Below, one piece after another: positions 1 through 8,504 of a DNA stretch of 64,000 nucleotides (positions within the stretch are counted from its first letter, which is position 1; the number at the start of each line of letters is the position of its first letter). Position numbers and translations under genes: made by a program. The notes beneath the pieces are model-generated. The model saw nothing but the letters and a program-made list of their open reading frames with translations. It did not search any database and had not been told where the DNA came from. Origin of the DNA: Streptomyces sp. TLI_235 (GTDB lineage: Bacteria > Actinomycetota > Actinomycetes > Streptomycetales > Streptomycetaceae); assembly GCA_002300355.1 (NCBI GenBank), contig NSGV01000002.1:124001-188000 (forward strand). Direction: 5' to 3'.

Positions 1-385
1 CTACGCGAGTCGGCTGGCCGACACCTCCTTCGCCGCCCTGCCGCCCCGGACGGCCGCGGCCGCCGAGGACTCGGTCGCGTCCGCCCTCGGTACCGCCGCC
101 GGCCTCGGCCGGGCCGATCTGCTGACCGCCGTCCAGACCTCGTTCATGGACGGCTTCCACCTCGCCTGCCTGGTGGCGGCCGGGGTCGCCCTGCTCGGCG
201 CGGTGGGCGCCCGGCTGGCGCTGCCCGGACGTCCCCTGCCGGGCACCCTGCCGGAGTACAGCGGGCGGGAGACGGCCGGAGCGGCGGCCGGAGCAGAGGC
301 GCCGGGGAGCAGCGACCAGGCCCTCCGCACGGGCTCGGGACCTCGCACCGGACGCCGCGCCGCCGTACCGGAACGGCGCACCTGA
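1..385 (+). CDS. MFS drug exporter, C-terminal end (partial)
   Basis: The gene enters from the left edge in the frame starting at base 2 and ends at TGA after 127 codons. Residues about 53-73 form one hydrophobic helix (HLACLVAAGVALLGAVGARL), followed by a charged, proline-rich cytoplasmic tail. A last helix preceded by a short loop with an SF..G pattern is typical of the fourteenth helix of DHA2/EmrB-type multidrug exporters in streptomycetes. That assignment comes from pattern recall, since the conserved N-terminal motifs lie outside the window. The next gene starts about 60 bases downstream on the same strand. Confidence 0.6.
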   Translation, partial: YASRLADTSFAALPPRTAAAAEDSVASALGTAAGLGRADLLTAVQTSFMDGFHLACLVAAGVALLGAVGARLALPGRPLPGTLPEYSGRETAGAAAGAEAPGSSDQALRTGSGPRTGRRAAVPERRT

Positions 386-444
386 CCACGGTGCCGTCCG
401 GCTCCTCTTCCGGCCGACCGCTCGTGGTGGAAGGATCGGACAGC

Positions 445-1773
445 GTGACGGGAGCCCGCGCGGCCGACCCCGCGCTCTGCCCGAAGTGCTCGTCCCCGGT
501 GGCCGACGACCCGCGCTTCACCTCCTGGTGCCCGGCCTGCGAGTGGAACCTCGACCCCACCCCGGCCCCGGCACCGGCCGGCTCGGCCCGTGAGCGGCGG
601 CGCTCCGAGCACCGCGACCGGAAGGAGGCAGCAGCCCGCCGCGCCGTCCGGGCCCGGGTGGAACGGGTGTACACGGCCACTGCGGCCGGCCGGTCCGCGG
701 TCCGCGACCCGGCATGGCTCGGGGCCGCCGTCCTCGCCGGCGCCGTGCACCTCACCACCCTGGCGCTCGCCGCCGGCGCCCTCGTCCTGCTGATCGCGGC
801 ACCCACCTGGCCGCTGCGGGTGCTCGGCCTGTTCGCCGCCCTGCTGGTCTGCGCACTCCGCCCGCGGCTGGGACGGCTGCCGCGCGACTCCGCGCTCCTG
901 CGCCGCGGCGACGCCCCCGCGCTCTTCGCGCTGACCGACCGGGTCGTGCAGGCACTCGGCGGCAGGCCGGTCGACACCGTCCTGGTGACCCGCGAGTTCA
1001 ACGCCCGCTTCGGCCGGACCGGCCTGCGACGCCGCCGGGTGCTCTGGCTCGGCCTCCCGCTGTGGGCCGTGCTGACGCCGGGCGAGCGGCTGGCCATGCT
1101 CGGCCACGAGACGGGACACCAGGTCAACGCGGACAGCCGGCGCGGCCTCTGGCTGCGCTCGGCCCTCGCCGCACTCGACGAATGGGAGGAGCTGACCCGG
1201 CCGGCCCTGTACCGGCCGTCCTTCGGCACCTTCGTCGAGCTGGCCGCCGCGGCCCTCCTCCAGCTGCTGATGCGGCCGTTCAACCTCGCGGCCCGCACCC
1301 TGCTGGACCTGCTCGACCGGCTGACGCTGCGCTCCGGCCAGGCCGCCGAGTACCGCGCCGACCGGCTGGCCGCCGACCTCGCCGGCCGCGAGGCCGCCAT
1401 CGGCCTACTGCACACCCTGATGCTGCGGCAGACGGTCACCACCTCCCTGCAGCGCATGCGCGCCGACCACGCCCGACGGCCCGCCGGTCGCACAGGCGCG
1501 CCGGCCCCGGCCGCCAGGCCCTGGCAGGAACTCGCCGCCCGCACGGCCGCCGTCCCACCGCTGGAACGCGAGCGGCTGCTGCGGCTCTCCGCCCGCGAGT
1601 TCGGCACCGTCGACAGCTCGCACCCGCCCACCCACCTGCGGCTCGCGATGCTCGGCACCCGACCGCCCACGCCGGCCCGGCTGCGGCCCGCCGCCGCGGA
1701 GTGGGCCGCGATCGACGCCGAACTCTCGCCCGCCGCCCGACGGATCGCCGCGGACCTGGAACTCGGCGGCTGA
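445..1773 (+). CDS. M48-family zinc metalloprotease with N-terminal zinc ribbon
   Basis: A 442-residue membrane protein. An N-terminal zinc ribbon (CPKC and CPAC within the first 35 residues) precedes an Arg/Ala-rich linker and two hydrophobic helices around residues 90-135. The protease domain carries the zinc motif HETGH (about 221-225) and a downstream glutamate in AEYRADRLAAD (about E302), the M48 (HtpX/Ste24-like) ligand set. The family cleaves membrane or misfolded proteins. I chose GTG at 445 because GGAAGGA lies 8 bases upstream; an in-frame GTG at 391 lacks such a site. The zinc ribbon plus membrane anchor suggests a cytosol-facing active site, which is inference. Confidence 0.8.
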   Translation: MTGARAADPALCPKCSSPVADDPRFTSWCPACEWNLDPTPAPAPAGSARERRRSEHRDRKEAAARRAVRARVERVYTATAAGRSAVRDPAWLGAAVLAGAVHLTTLALAAGALVLLIAAPTWPLRVLGLFAALLVCALRPRLGRLPRDSALLRRGDAPALFALTDRVVQALGGRPVDTVLVTREFNARFGRTGLRRRRVLWLGLPLWAVLTPGERLAMLGHETGHQVNADSRRGLWLRSALAALDEWEELTRPALYRPSFGTFVELAAAALLQLLMRPFNLAARTLLDLLDRLTLRSGQAAEYRADRLAADLAGREAAIGLLHTLMLRQTVTTSLQRMRADHARRPAGRTGAPAPAARPWQELAARTAAVPPLERERLLRLSAREFGTVDSSHPPTHLRLAMLGTRPPTPARLRPAAAEWAAIDAELSPAARRIAADLELGG

Positions 1774-1827
1774 GCCGGCGGACCGAGGTGTCCGGGCGTG
1801 CCGTCGGGGACGGCCGGGTGACGGCCC

Positions 1828-2304
1828 TCAGCGGGCCGGGCGCGGGTAGCGGCGGTTGGCACGCATGGCCGCGCGGACCTCGGCCGCACGGCGGGCCTGC
1901 TCGGTCGGGTCGAGGCGGCGGCCGCCGGGTTCGTCGTCCGTGCGGACGTCGATGACGGTGTTGTTCGGGCGGCACCAGGGGCAGACCCGCGACTGGTCGA
2001 GCAGCCAGCCGTCCTCGCAGCCCAGCGGGCAGGTCGGGGCGGCGACCAGTTCGAGGGCGATGTCGTCGGCGCGCTGCAGCAGCTCGGGCCCGGACAGCTG
2101 GGCGTACCGCTCCCACCAGCGGCGCTCGATGCGGTCGCGGATCCGGCCGGCGGGGGTGCCGTCGGCGAGCTGGCGGGCGATGTCCTGGCGCACCGTGTGC
2201 GGGAGGCCGCCCCGCTGGTCGAGGGCGCGCATCAGCGGGCCCGGCACCGCGGCGGCGGCCCAGGCGGCCGGATCCTGGCCGCGGGCCGGGAAGGCGCTGC
2301 TCAT
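1828..2304 (-). CDS. Conserved hypothetical protein with CxxxC...CxxC cluster
   Basis: 158 residues, ATG preceded by GGAGGAA at good spacing. I do not recognise a named domain. The middle is a charged helical segment (RIRDRIERRWWERYAQL, about 54-70), followed by CPLGCEDGWL and VCPWCRP (about 91-110), a pattern expected of a small zinc-binding knuckle. The C-terminus is rich in Arg and Ala. It lies downstream of the next unknown gene on the same strand with about 90 bases between them, so the two may be co-transcribed. A nucleic-acid-binding role is possible from the basic, zinc-knuckle make-up but is only a guess. Confidence 0.6.
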   Translation of the reverse strand: MSSAFPARGQDPAAWAAAAVPGPLMRALDQRGGLPHTVRQDIARQLADGTPAGRIRDRIERRWWERYAQLSGPELLQRADDIALELVAAPTCPLGCEDGWLLDQSRVCPWCRPNNTVIDVRTDDEPGGRRLDPTEQARRAAEVRAAMRANRRYPRPAR

Positions 2305-2396
2305 GGCATTCCTCCGGGCGTCGGTCGGTTCGGTCCCAGTGAATCCCGCCGGGGCGGCGCGGCGCAACGCCGCCCCGGACGGTACCGCGGGTCTGG

Positions 2397-3284
2397 TCAC
2401 AGGAGCTCGCGCAGGGCCCGCCACTCCAGGTAGAGCAGGAACCGGATGTGGTTGTACGCGGCGTGCAGGTCGCCGCTGCGGTCGTCGACCATCTTCGTGG
2501 TGCCGTGCTCCTTCTTGAACGGCTTGCCGTCGCGGCCGTTGACCGCGATCAGGTTGAGTTCCTGGAGGCGGGTGAGCGCGGGCGAGGCGGCGAACATGTC
2601 CGCGGCGATGATGCCGTTCATCTCCCGGCCGGCCTCGTCGGTGGACGGCGGCCGCTGCACCACCGCGGCCCGGGCGCGGAGCCGGGTGACGATCGCGGCC
2701 CGGCCGGCCCGGAAGACCGGGCCCCAGTCGATGGTGAGCCGCTCGGCCTGCTGCGTCGGGCGGCCGCCGTTCACCACGAGGTCGACGGTGCCGACGTTGA
2801 GCTTGCCCATCAGCACCGTCCGCGCCTCGACCGATCCGCGCAGGGACACCAGGTGCACGGCGAGCCTGCGCTCCTCGGCCGTGGCGAGGACGGCCGGGAA
2901 GACGAAGCCCTCGGCGCGGTCCACCTCCGGACGCCACTTCCAGCCGTTCGGGGTGGTGATGAGGGCGGCGAGCACCGGGTCCAGCAGGCTGGCTCCCGGG
3001 GCGAGCGCGCACGGCAGGGCGCTCGCGGTGGGCGGGACGAGACCGGCGACCACGGCGCGCAGCGGCGCGAACGGGACGCCCTGGAACTGCTGCGGATCGC
3101 CGTGGTTGGTCCACCGGTCGACCTCGTAGGAGTCCTGCGCGGTGACTCCTCCGGCGTCGGCGAAGCTGAAGAGGTTCACCGCATCGTGGATCAGTTCGCT
3201 GCCGGAGACCCGGCCGCCCGGGCCGGGCCGGAAGTTCCACCAACAGGTGGTCCTGGCGACGACCGGCGGAATGTGCGTGGTCAT
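2397..3284 (-). CDS. Hypothetical protein, no recognised domain
   Basis: 295 residues, start ATG with a G-rich site (GGGGGGGAT) just upstream. No signal peptide, membrane helix or catalytic motif is visible. Notable segments are an early Trp-rich stretch (TTCWWNFRPGPGG), a central mixed alpha/beta region, and a Lys-rich motif (GRDGKPFKKEHGTTKM) near residue 260, followed by a helical C-terminus (YNHIRFLLYLEWRAL). Codon use is typical of the window, so it looks long resident. It is probably paired with the downstream 158-residue unknown. Function unassigned. Confidence 0.55.
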   Translation of the reverse strand: MTTHIPPVVARTTCWWNFRPGPGGRVSGSELIHDAVNLFSFADAGGVTAQDSYEVDRWTNHGDPQQFQGVPFAPLRAVVAGLVPPTASALPCALAPGASLLDPVLAALITTPNGWKWRPEVDRAEGFVFPAVLATAEERRLAVHLVSLRGSVEARTVLMGKLNVGTVDLVVNGGRPTQQAERLTIDWGPVFRAGRAAIVTRLRARAAVVQRPPSTDEAGREMNGIIAADMFAASPALTRLQELNLIAVNGRDGKPFKKEHGTTKMVDDRSGDLHAAYNHIRFLLYLEWRALRELL

Positions 3285-3534
3285 GAGATCCCCCCCGGGT
3301 TCCGGCGGCCGCGAACGGGCGGCCGCTCGCTCCGATGCTGGCACCGCGTGCGCCGCGCCTGAAAGGGAGCGCGCGGGAGTGGTCGCGCTGTCCACCGGCG
3401 CACGGCGGCCGGCCGCGCGCCACCCCCGGGCCCTTTGGCGCCGGACGTGGGCGGAGGTCGCCGGCCGTGCATGAAGGGCGGCCCCCGTGGGGGAGGTTCC
3501 TGGCCGACCGTCCCTCCGGCTGGAAGGCCCGACC

Positions 3535-4587
3535 GTGACCCGGCACCCCTCCCCCGCCTCCGTCCCGCCGACCGAATCCGCATCCGAATCCGGACCTGCG
3601 CCCGGGTCCGGGTCCGACCGGTCAGCGCCGGTCGTCCGCGCGGACGCCCTGGTCCGCGACGGCCGGGGCCGCGTGCTGCTGGTCGTTCCCGACCGCCCGG
3701 ACGACACGACCGGTACGGGGGGCACGGGAGGCACGGAGGGCTGGGAGCTGCCCGGCGGGGCGGTCGGGGACGAGGAGCCCGCGCCGGCGCTCGTCCGCGG
3801 GCTCGCCGCCTGGCTCGGCCGGTCCGCCGAGGTGGGCCGTCTGCTGGTGGTCGACACCGTTCCGGCCCGGCAGCGGGGCCGCACCGTGCTCGCCCTGGTG
3901 TACGCCGTCCGCCTCGACGACGGTCCGGCGGCTGACGCGCTCGCCCCGCGGTCCCCGGAGTTCCGCGCGGTCGCCTTCCACCCCGAACAGGAGGCGCTCA
4001 CCCTGCTGCCGCCGGCCGCGGCCCGGCGACTCGCGGCCGCCGTCGCGGCCGAGCGCGGGGCGCACACCGCGGCGCTGCGCGACGGCCACCGCCCGCCGAT
4101 GGGTCCGCGCGACCACTACGCGCAGCTGCCCGCGCCGATGGCGGCCGCCACCGCCCTGGTCACCGACACCGCGGGCCGGGTGCTCGTACTGCACCCCGGG
4201 TACAAGGACCACCTGGAACTCCCGGGCGGAATGGTGGAGGCCCACGAGTCGCCGGGGCAGGCCGCGGCGCGGGAGCTGATGGAGGAGCTGACGCTGGACG
4301 TGCCCGTCGAGCGGCTGCTGGTCGTGGACACCGCCTCGGCGTCCGCGGTGAAGCACGGCCGGGCCCTGACCTGCTTCGTCTTCGACACCCCGCCTCTGAC
4401 CCCGCAGCAGGCCGCGGGCCTGGTGTTCGCGGACGGGGAGATCCGGGCGGCGAGCTGGCTGCCGCCCGAGGAGGCCGTGCGCCGCCTGCCGCCGGTTCTG
4501 GCCGCGCGGGTCTCCGCGGCACTGCGGGCTCGCGAGGACGGCGGCCTCGTCCACCTGGAGGCGGGCCGCCCGGCCGGACCGGCCTGA
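3535..4587 (+). CDS. Tandem Nudix hydrolase (first box degenerate)
   Basis: 350 residues from GTG at 3535, which has GGAAGG about 8 bases upstream; an in-frame ATG at 3487 lacks a site. There are two Nudix-like halves. The C-terminal half has a full Nudix box: GGMVEAHESPGQAA followed by ARELMEELTLDV, with the REXXEE core that binds Mg2+ and cleaves nucleoside diphosphates linked to another moiety. In the N-terminal half the matching region reads GGAVGDEEPAPALVRGLAAW, so the glutamates are lost and this half is probably inactive or regulatory. The substrate cannot be told. The first 30 residues are low-complexity Ser/Pro/Glu. Confidence 0.8.
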   Translation: MTRHPSPASVPPTESASESGPAPGSGSDRSAPVVRADALVRDGRGRVLLVVPDRPDDTTGTGGTGGTEGWELPGGAVGDEEPAPALVRGLAAWLGRSAEVGRLLVVDTVPARQRGRTVLALVYAVRLDDGPAADALAPRSPEFRAVAFHPEQEALTLLPPAAARRLAAAVAAERGAHTAALRDGHRPPMGPRDHYAQLPAPMAAATALVTDTAGRVLVLHPGYKDHLELPGGMVEAHESPGQAAARELMEELTLDVPVERLLVVDTASASAVKHGRALTCFVFDTPPLTPQQAAGLVFADGEIRAASWLPPEEAVRRLPPVLAARVSAALRAREDGGLVHLEAGRPAGPA

Positions 4588-4632
4588 CCGCCGGTCGCGG
4601 GCCGCCGGCCGCGCGGCTGGGAGGCCAGGAGG

Positions 4633-6123
4633 CTACGAGGCCGCGATCGGCAGGTGCGTCCGGAAGACGGTGCCGTCCGCTGCCGGGACGAGCGCGAGCC
4701 CGCCGCCGTGGTGGCGGGCGATGTCGCGGGCGATGGGCAGGCCGAGGCCGGCGCCGCCGTGGTCGCGGCTGCGGGCGTCGTCGAGGCGGGTGAATCGCTC
4801 GAAGATCCGCTCCCTGTCCTCCGGGGCGACCGCGGGGCCGTCGTTGGCGACGTCCAGCACGGCCCGTCCGGCACCGGGATCGCGGTACAGCCGCACGGTC
4901 ACACCCCGGCCGGCGTGGCGCTGGGCGTTGTCCAGCAGGTTGGTCAGCAGCCGGCCGAGCCAGAGCGGGCTGCCGGCCACGGTGATGCCCTCCGCCAGGT
5001 CGAGGCGGACCGGGTGGGGGTCGCCGGCCCGGGCCCGCACGGTGGAGTCGACCAGGTCGGCGAGGTCGACGGAGTCGTCCGGCCGGTCGGGGCCGGCGGA
5101 GTCGAGCCGGGCCAGCAGCAGGAGGTCGGTGGCGAGGGCCTGGAGCCGGTCGGTGTCCTCCAGGGCGCCTTCGAGCAGGGCGGTGCGCACCGCCGGGTCG
5201 GGATGGGCGAGCGCGACCTCCAGCTGGGTGCGCAGGACGGCGAGCGGGCTGCGCAGCTCGTGCGAGGCGTCCGCGATGAAGCGGCGCTGGCGTGCCCCGG
5301 CGGCCTCCAGCCGGGCCAGCATGGCGTTCATGGTGCCGGCCAGGCGGGCGATCTCGTCGTCGGCGGCCGGGACGGGCACCCGGAGGTCCAGCTGCCGGTC
5401 GCCGACGGCGGCCACGCCGGCGCGGATCGCCTCGACCGGGGCGAGCGCCCGGCCAGTGGTGCGCCAGGTGAGGACGCCGACGGTGAGCAGCAGCAGCGGG
5501 CAGAGCGCCAGGAGAGCGGCGGCGGCGACGTCCTGGGCGGCGTCCACGGTGCGCAGCGACGAGCCGACGTGCACCGTCACCGGACCGTCGGGGGTGGTGG
5601 CGGTGACGGTGGCGACCCGTTGACGGTGCTCCTCGCCGAGCGGCCGCAGGTCGAAGGTGGTACGGCCGTCGGGCGCTCCGACGGGGGCGAGGGCGGGACG
5701 GCCGGCCACGTTCTGGCTGGTGGCCACCACCCGGCCGCGGGCGTCGACGACCTGGATGAAGTCGGTGCCGTGGTCGAGCGGCAGGAGCGGGGTGAGCTGC
5801 TCGTCGGCGGCCAGCCTGGCGACGGCACGGGCCTGCTCGCGGGTGCCGCTCTCCACGGTGTGTTCGAGGTTGGCGTGCAGCAGTCCGAGCAGTGCGGCGG
5901 AGGCGACCAGGAGGGCCGCGCCGACGGTGGTGCATGCGGCGAGGGTGGTCCTGGCACGCACCGAGCGCGGGGTGAGGCGCGCCGCCAGTGCGGCCGGGCG
6001 GGCGGCTGCGGAGTGGCGGCGGACCGTGGCGCGCAGCCGGGCGGTGCGCAGCCGGGCGGTGCGGGAGCGCCGTGTGGTGGGCCCGTCCGCTGCGGGCGCG
6101 GGGGGTGTCGTCGGGTCAGCCAC
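4633..6123 (-). CDS. Two-component sensor histidine kinase
   Basis: 496 residues. Order: a basic N-terminus, TM1 about 62-84, an extracytoplasmic sensor region about 85-198, TM2 about 199-220, a HAMP domain, a HisKA domain with phospho-acceptor H288 in DASHELRSPL, and an HATPase domain with N box (N395/N399), G1 (DVANDGP) and G2 (GGAGLGL, about 456-462). It should autophosphorylate and pass phosphate to the response regulator whose gene overlaps its start by 8 bases. The pair lies divergent from a PepSY-domain membrane protein, a common partner arrangement in streptomycetes. The signal is unknown. The sensor region has no cysteines or recognisable ligand fold. Confidence 0.92.
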   Translation of the reverse strand: MADPTTPPAPAADGPTTRRSRTARLRTARLRATVRRHSAAARPAALAARLTPRSVRARTTLAACTTVGAALLVASAALLGLLHANLEHTVESGTREQARAVARLAADEQLTPLLPLDHGTDFIQVVDARGRVVATSQNVAGRPALAPVGAPDGRTTFDLRPLGEEHRQRVATVTATTPDGPVTVHVGSSLRTVDAAQDVAAAALLALCPLLLLTVGVLTWRTTGRALAPVEAIRAGVAAVGDRQLDLRVPVPAADDEIARLAGTMNAMLARLEAAGARQRRFIADASHELRSPLAVLRTQLEVALAHPDPAVRTALLEGALEDTDRLQALATDLLLLARLDSAGPDRPDDSVDLADLVDSTVRARAGDPHPVRLDLAEGITVAGSPLWLGRLLTNLLDNAQRHAGRGVTVRLYRDPGAGRAVLDVANDGPAVAPEDRERIFERFTRLDDARSRDHGGAGLGLPIARDIARHHGGGLALVPAADGTVFRTHLPIAAS

Positions 6124-6793
6124 CGTCGGCCGCCAACCGGTAGCCGGCGCCGCGCACGGTCTGGAGCGCCGCCCGCCCGAACGAGGTGTCGATCTTGCGG
6201 CGCAGGGCGCTGATGTGGACCTCGACGATGTTCGGGTCGCCGTCCGGGCCGGACTCCCACACCTCGTCGAGGATCTCCCGCTTGGTCACGACCTCCCCGG
6301 CCCGCCGGGCGAGGTGGTCGAGCACGGCGAACTCGCGGGCGGTCAGCCGCACCGGCGTCCCCGCGCGGGTGCAGGTGCGCCCGGCGGTGTCGACGACGAG
6401 GTCGCCGAGAACGGTCGCGCGGGGCGCCCGGCTGCCGATGCGGCGGGCCAGCGCCCGCAGCCGCGCGACGAGCACGACGTAGGAGAACGGCTTGGAGAGG
6501 AAGTCGTCGGCGCCGGTGTCCAGTGCCTCCGCCTCGTCCCACTCGCCGTCCTTGGCGGTGAGCATGAGGATGCCCGCATCGTTGCCGGCGGCGCGCAGCA
6601 GCGAGCAGACCCGGTAGCCGTTGAGGCCGGGCAGCATGATGTCCAGCACGATCACGTCGTACGGGTGCTCGGCGGCGCGGGCGAGGCCCGTCAGCCCGTC
6701 GTGGGCGACGTCCACCGTGAAGCCCTCGGCCGTCAGGCCGTGCCGCAGGGCGGCAGCCAGCCGCCGTTCGTCCTCCACCACCAGTACCCGCAT
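6116..6793 (-). CDS. OmpR-family response regulator
   Basis: 225 residues. The receiver domain has acidic residues near position 8, phospho-acceptor D51 in VIVLDIMLPG, T79 and K81 (LTAKDGE). The C-terminal winged helix (about 130-222) ends with the usual TVRGAGYRL signature. It is the first gene of the pair; its stop overlaps the kinase start, indicating translational coupling. A palindrome plus direct repeats 35-70 bases upstream could be its own binding site, implying autoregulation and control of the divergent PepSY gene. Confidence 0.93.
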   Translation of the reverse strand: MRVLVVEDERRLAAALRHGLTAEGFTVDVAHDGLTGLARAAEHPYDVIVLDIMLPGLNGYRVCSLLRAAGNDAGILMLTAKDGEWDEAEALDTGADDFLSKPFSYVVLVARLRALARRIGSRAPRATVLGDLVVDTAGRTCTRAGTPVRLTAREFAVLDHLARRAGEVVTKREILDEVWESGPDGDPNIVEVHISALRRKIDTSFGRAALQTVRGAGYRLAADGG

Positions 6794-6827
6794 GCGGTAC
6801 AGGGTGACAGGTGTCCCCGGCCGCTCC

Positions 6828-6863
6828 CTGAAGGGGTCTTCAGCTTCTTCAGCACCGCTTCAG
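6828..6863. promoter_or_regulatory. Candidate operator of the two-component regulator
   Basis: In the divergent intergenic region, CTGAAG-GGGT-CTTCAG (6828-6843) is a perfect palindrome. TTCAGC occurs at 6839-6844 and again at 6848-6853, and TTCAGG at 6859-6864, giving direct repeats spaced 9 and 11 bases. OmpR-type regulators bind direct repeats at about this spacing. Placement between the regulator gene and the divergent PepSY gene fits a shared control site. Binding is inferred, not shown. Confidence 0.5.
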
Positions 6864-6977
6864 GAACGTTCCCCCATGCTGGCGCCCGCCGCACCGGCCG
6901 GGCGAGGGCCCGGCGGCGGTGTGCGGCGCCCGAACGGGAACGGGCGGGCGGGAACCAGCGAGGAGGAGAGGCGGCCG

Positions 6978-7619
6978 ATGAGCGAGCCTGTGGGTCCGGC
7001 GGACCCGGGTACGGAGAGCGGCAAGGAGCCGGCGGCGGGCAGCCCTGCGGGGCGGCGGACCGCGGCCGGGCGGTGGGTGCGCGGCCGCTGGGTCCGCGGG
7101 CGGACGGTGCGCTGGGTGGCGGTCGGGGCGGCCGTGGTCGTGCTGGGCGGTGCCGCGGCCGCGGCCGTGCACCACGCGGAGGAGCACCACGGGATGCGGG
7201 TCGCCGCCCGGGACGGCCTGCCCGGCGGGATCGGTGCCCCGCGGCTCCGGGACGGCCGTGGTGAGGGCGGCGAGCGGCACGTGGGGGTCGGACGGCCCGC
7301 GGACGGCGGACGGGTCGTGGACGGCGAGCGGGACGGCGGGCGGGACGGCGACGGCGGGCGCGCGACCGGGGGCGCGGCGATACCGCGGCTCGCCCCGGCG
7401 CCGCTGCCGGAGCTCGCCGCCGGGGACGCGGTAGCGAAGGCCGCCGCGGCCGTGCCGGGCGGCAAGGTCGAGGCGCTGCGCCCGGCGGACCGTCAGGGTG
7501 GCGGCCGCAGCTGGCAGGCGGTGGTGATCGGCACGGACGGCGTCCGGCACCTCGTCACCGTGGACGGCACCACCGGCGCTGTCACCGGCAACACCGTCCT
7601 GGACGGCTCGGCGGGCTGA
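6978..7619 (+). CDS. PepSY-domain membrane-anchored protein
   Basis: 213 residues from ATG at 6978 (AGGAGGAGAG 8 bases upstream). Residues about 45-65 form a single transmembrane helix after an Arg-rich cytoplasmic start. A long Gly/Arg/Asp low-complexity stretch follows, then a C-terminal PepSY-like domain (about 155-213) with GGKVEAL...SWQAVVIGTDG and VDGTTGAVTG. PepSY domains are associated with inhibition of proteases or with signalling at the membrane. Divergence from the kinase/regulator pair suggests it is a target or accessory of that system (inference). The linker is unusually long and repetitive. Confidence 0.75.
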   Translation: MSEPVGPADPGTESGKEPAAGSPAGRRTAAGRWVRGRWVRGRTVRWVAVGAAVVVLGGAAAAAVHHAEEHHGMRVAARDGLPGGIGAPRLRDGRGEGGERHVGVGRPADGGRVVDGERDGGRDGDGGRATGGAAIPRLAPAPLPELAAGDAVAKAAAAVPGGKVEALRPADRQGGGRSWQAVVIGTDGVRHLVTVDGTTGAVTGNTVLDGSAG

Positions 7620-7692
7620 CCGAAGCGTCTGCCGCGCCCGGTGCGGCGGCCCTCCCGACGAGCGCCGCCGCACCGTGGACGGACCCGCGCAT

Positions 7693-8352
7693 TCAGCCGC
7701 GGAAGGCCTCCGGTCGCTCGGGGGAGGCCGCGGCGAGGGCCTTCTCGACCTCGGCGACGCCGCCGCGGAGACCGTACACGGGGCTGTCGGGCTGCTGGCG
7801 CCAGGAGTCGTCGATGGTGCCCGCGTCGACCGTGTCGAAGCCCAGCTCGTCGATCAGGTCACGGACCAGCTGCTTGGCGGCGGGATCGTCACCGGCCACC
7901 GGCAGCGCTATCCGGTCGGCGTCGCCCTGGGGGCGCGGCCTGTCCAGCAGGTCCTGGGCGTAGGTGCCGTTGAAGGCCTTCACCACCGGGTGGCCCAACC
8001 GGTCGCTGGTCCAACGGCTCTCGGTGAGCCCGTCCTCGATGGCGGCGATCCGGCCGTCCCGCTGGCGGGGGTAGTAGTTGCCGGTGTCGATCACCACGAA
8101 GCCTGCGGCGGCGCCGTCGAAGAGCCCGGCCGGCAGGTCCGTCACGTTCTTCAACGGGACGGTCACCACCACGACCTCGGCGCCCTCGGCCGCCTCCGGA
8201 ACCGTGACGGGTGTCGCGCCGGTCTCCTCGGCCAGTGCCGCCAGGGTCTGCGGGCCCCGCGAATTGGCCACCCGCACCTCGTGGCCGAGGGCCGTGAGCC
8301 GGCGGGTGAGGTTGCCGCCGATGTTTCCGGCGCCGATGATCCCGATCTTCAT
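7693..8352 (-). CDS. F420/NADP-dependent oxidoreductase family protein
   Basis: 219 residues. The N-terminus KIGIIGAGNIGGNLTRRL is a Rossmann GxGxxG dinucleotide-binding motif. VANSRGP follows the second strand, and VIDTGNYYP and KAFNGTYAQDL match the family of NADPH-dependent F420 reductases and related NADP-binding proteins. Such enzymes move hydride between NADP(H) and F420 or act on small substrates. Without the F420 side-chain contacts being verifiable, the exact cofactor pair stays open. ATG chosen with AGGGAG upstream. It stands alone, convergent with the PepSY gene. Confidence 0.8.
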   Translation of the reverse strand: MKIGIIGAGNIGGNLTRRLTALGHEVRVANSRGPQTLAALAEETGATPVTVPEAAEGAEVVVVTVPLKNVTDLPAGLFDGAAAGFVVIDTGNYYPRQRDGRIAAIEDGLTESRWTSDRLGHPVVKAFNGTYAQDLLDRPRPQGDADRIALPVAGDDPAAKQLVRDLIDELGFDTVDAGTIDDSWRQQPDSPVYGLRGGVAEVEKALAAASPERPEAFRG

Positions 8353-8504
8353 TGCACGCTCCCTGGGTGGCCACGGGCGGCCCGGTGGCCGCACGTCGTA
8401 CCCGAACCCGCCCGACGCCCTCCCTATTTCCGCGAACCCGTTCGACCGGCGGAATTCACCCGGACGAGGGACGGACTGACGCAGGATCAGGCATGTACGG
8501 GTCG

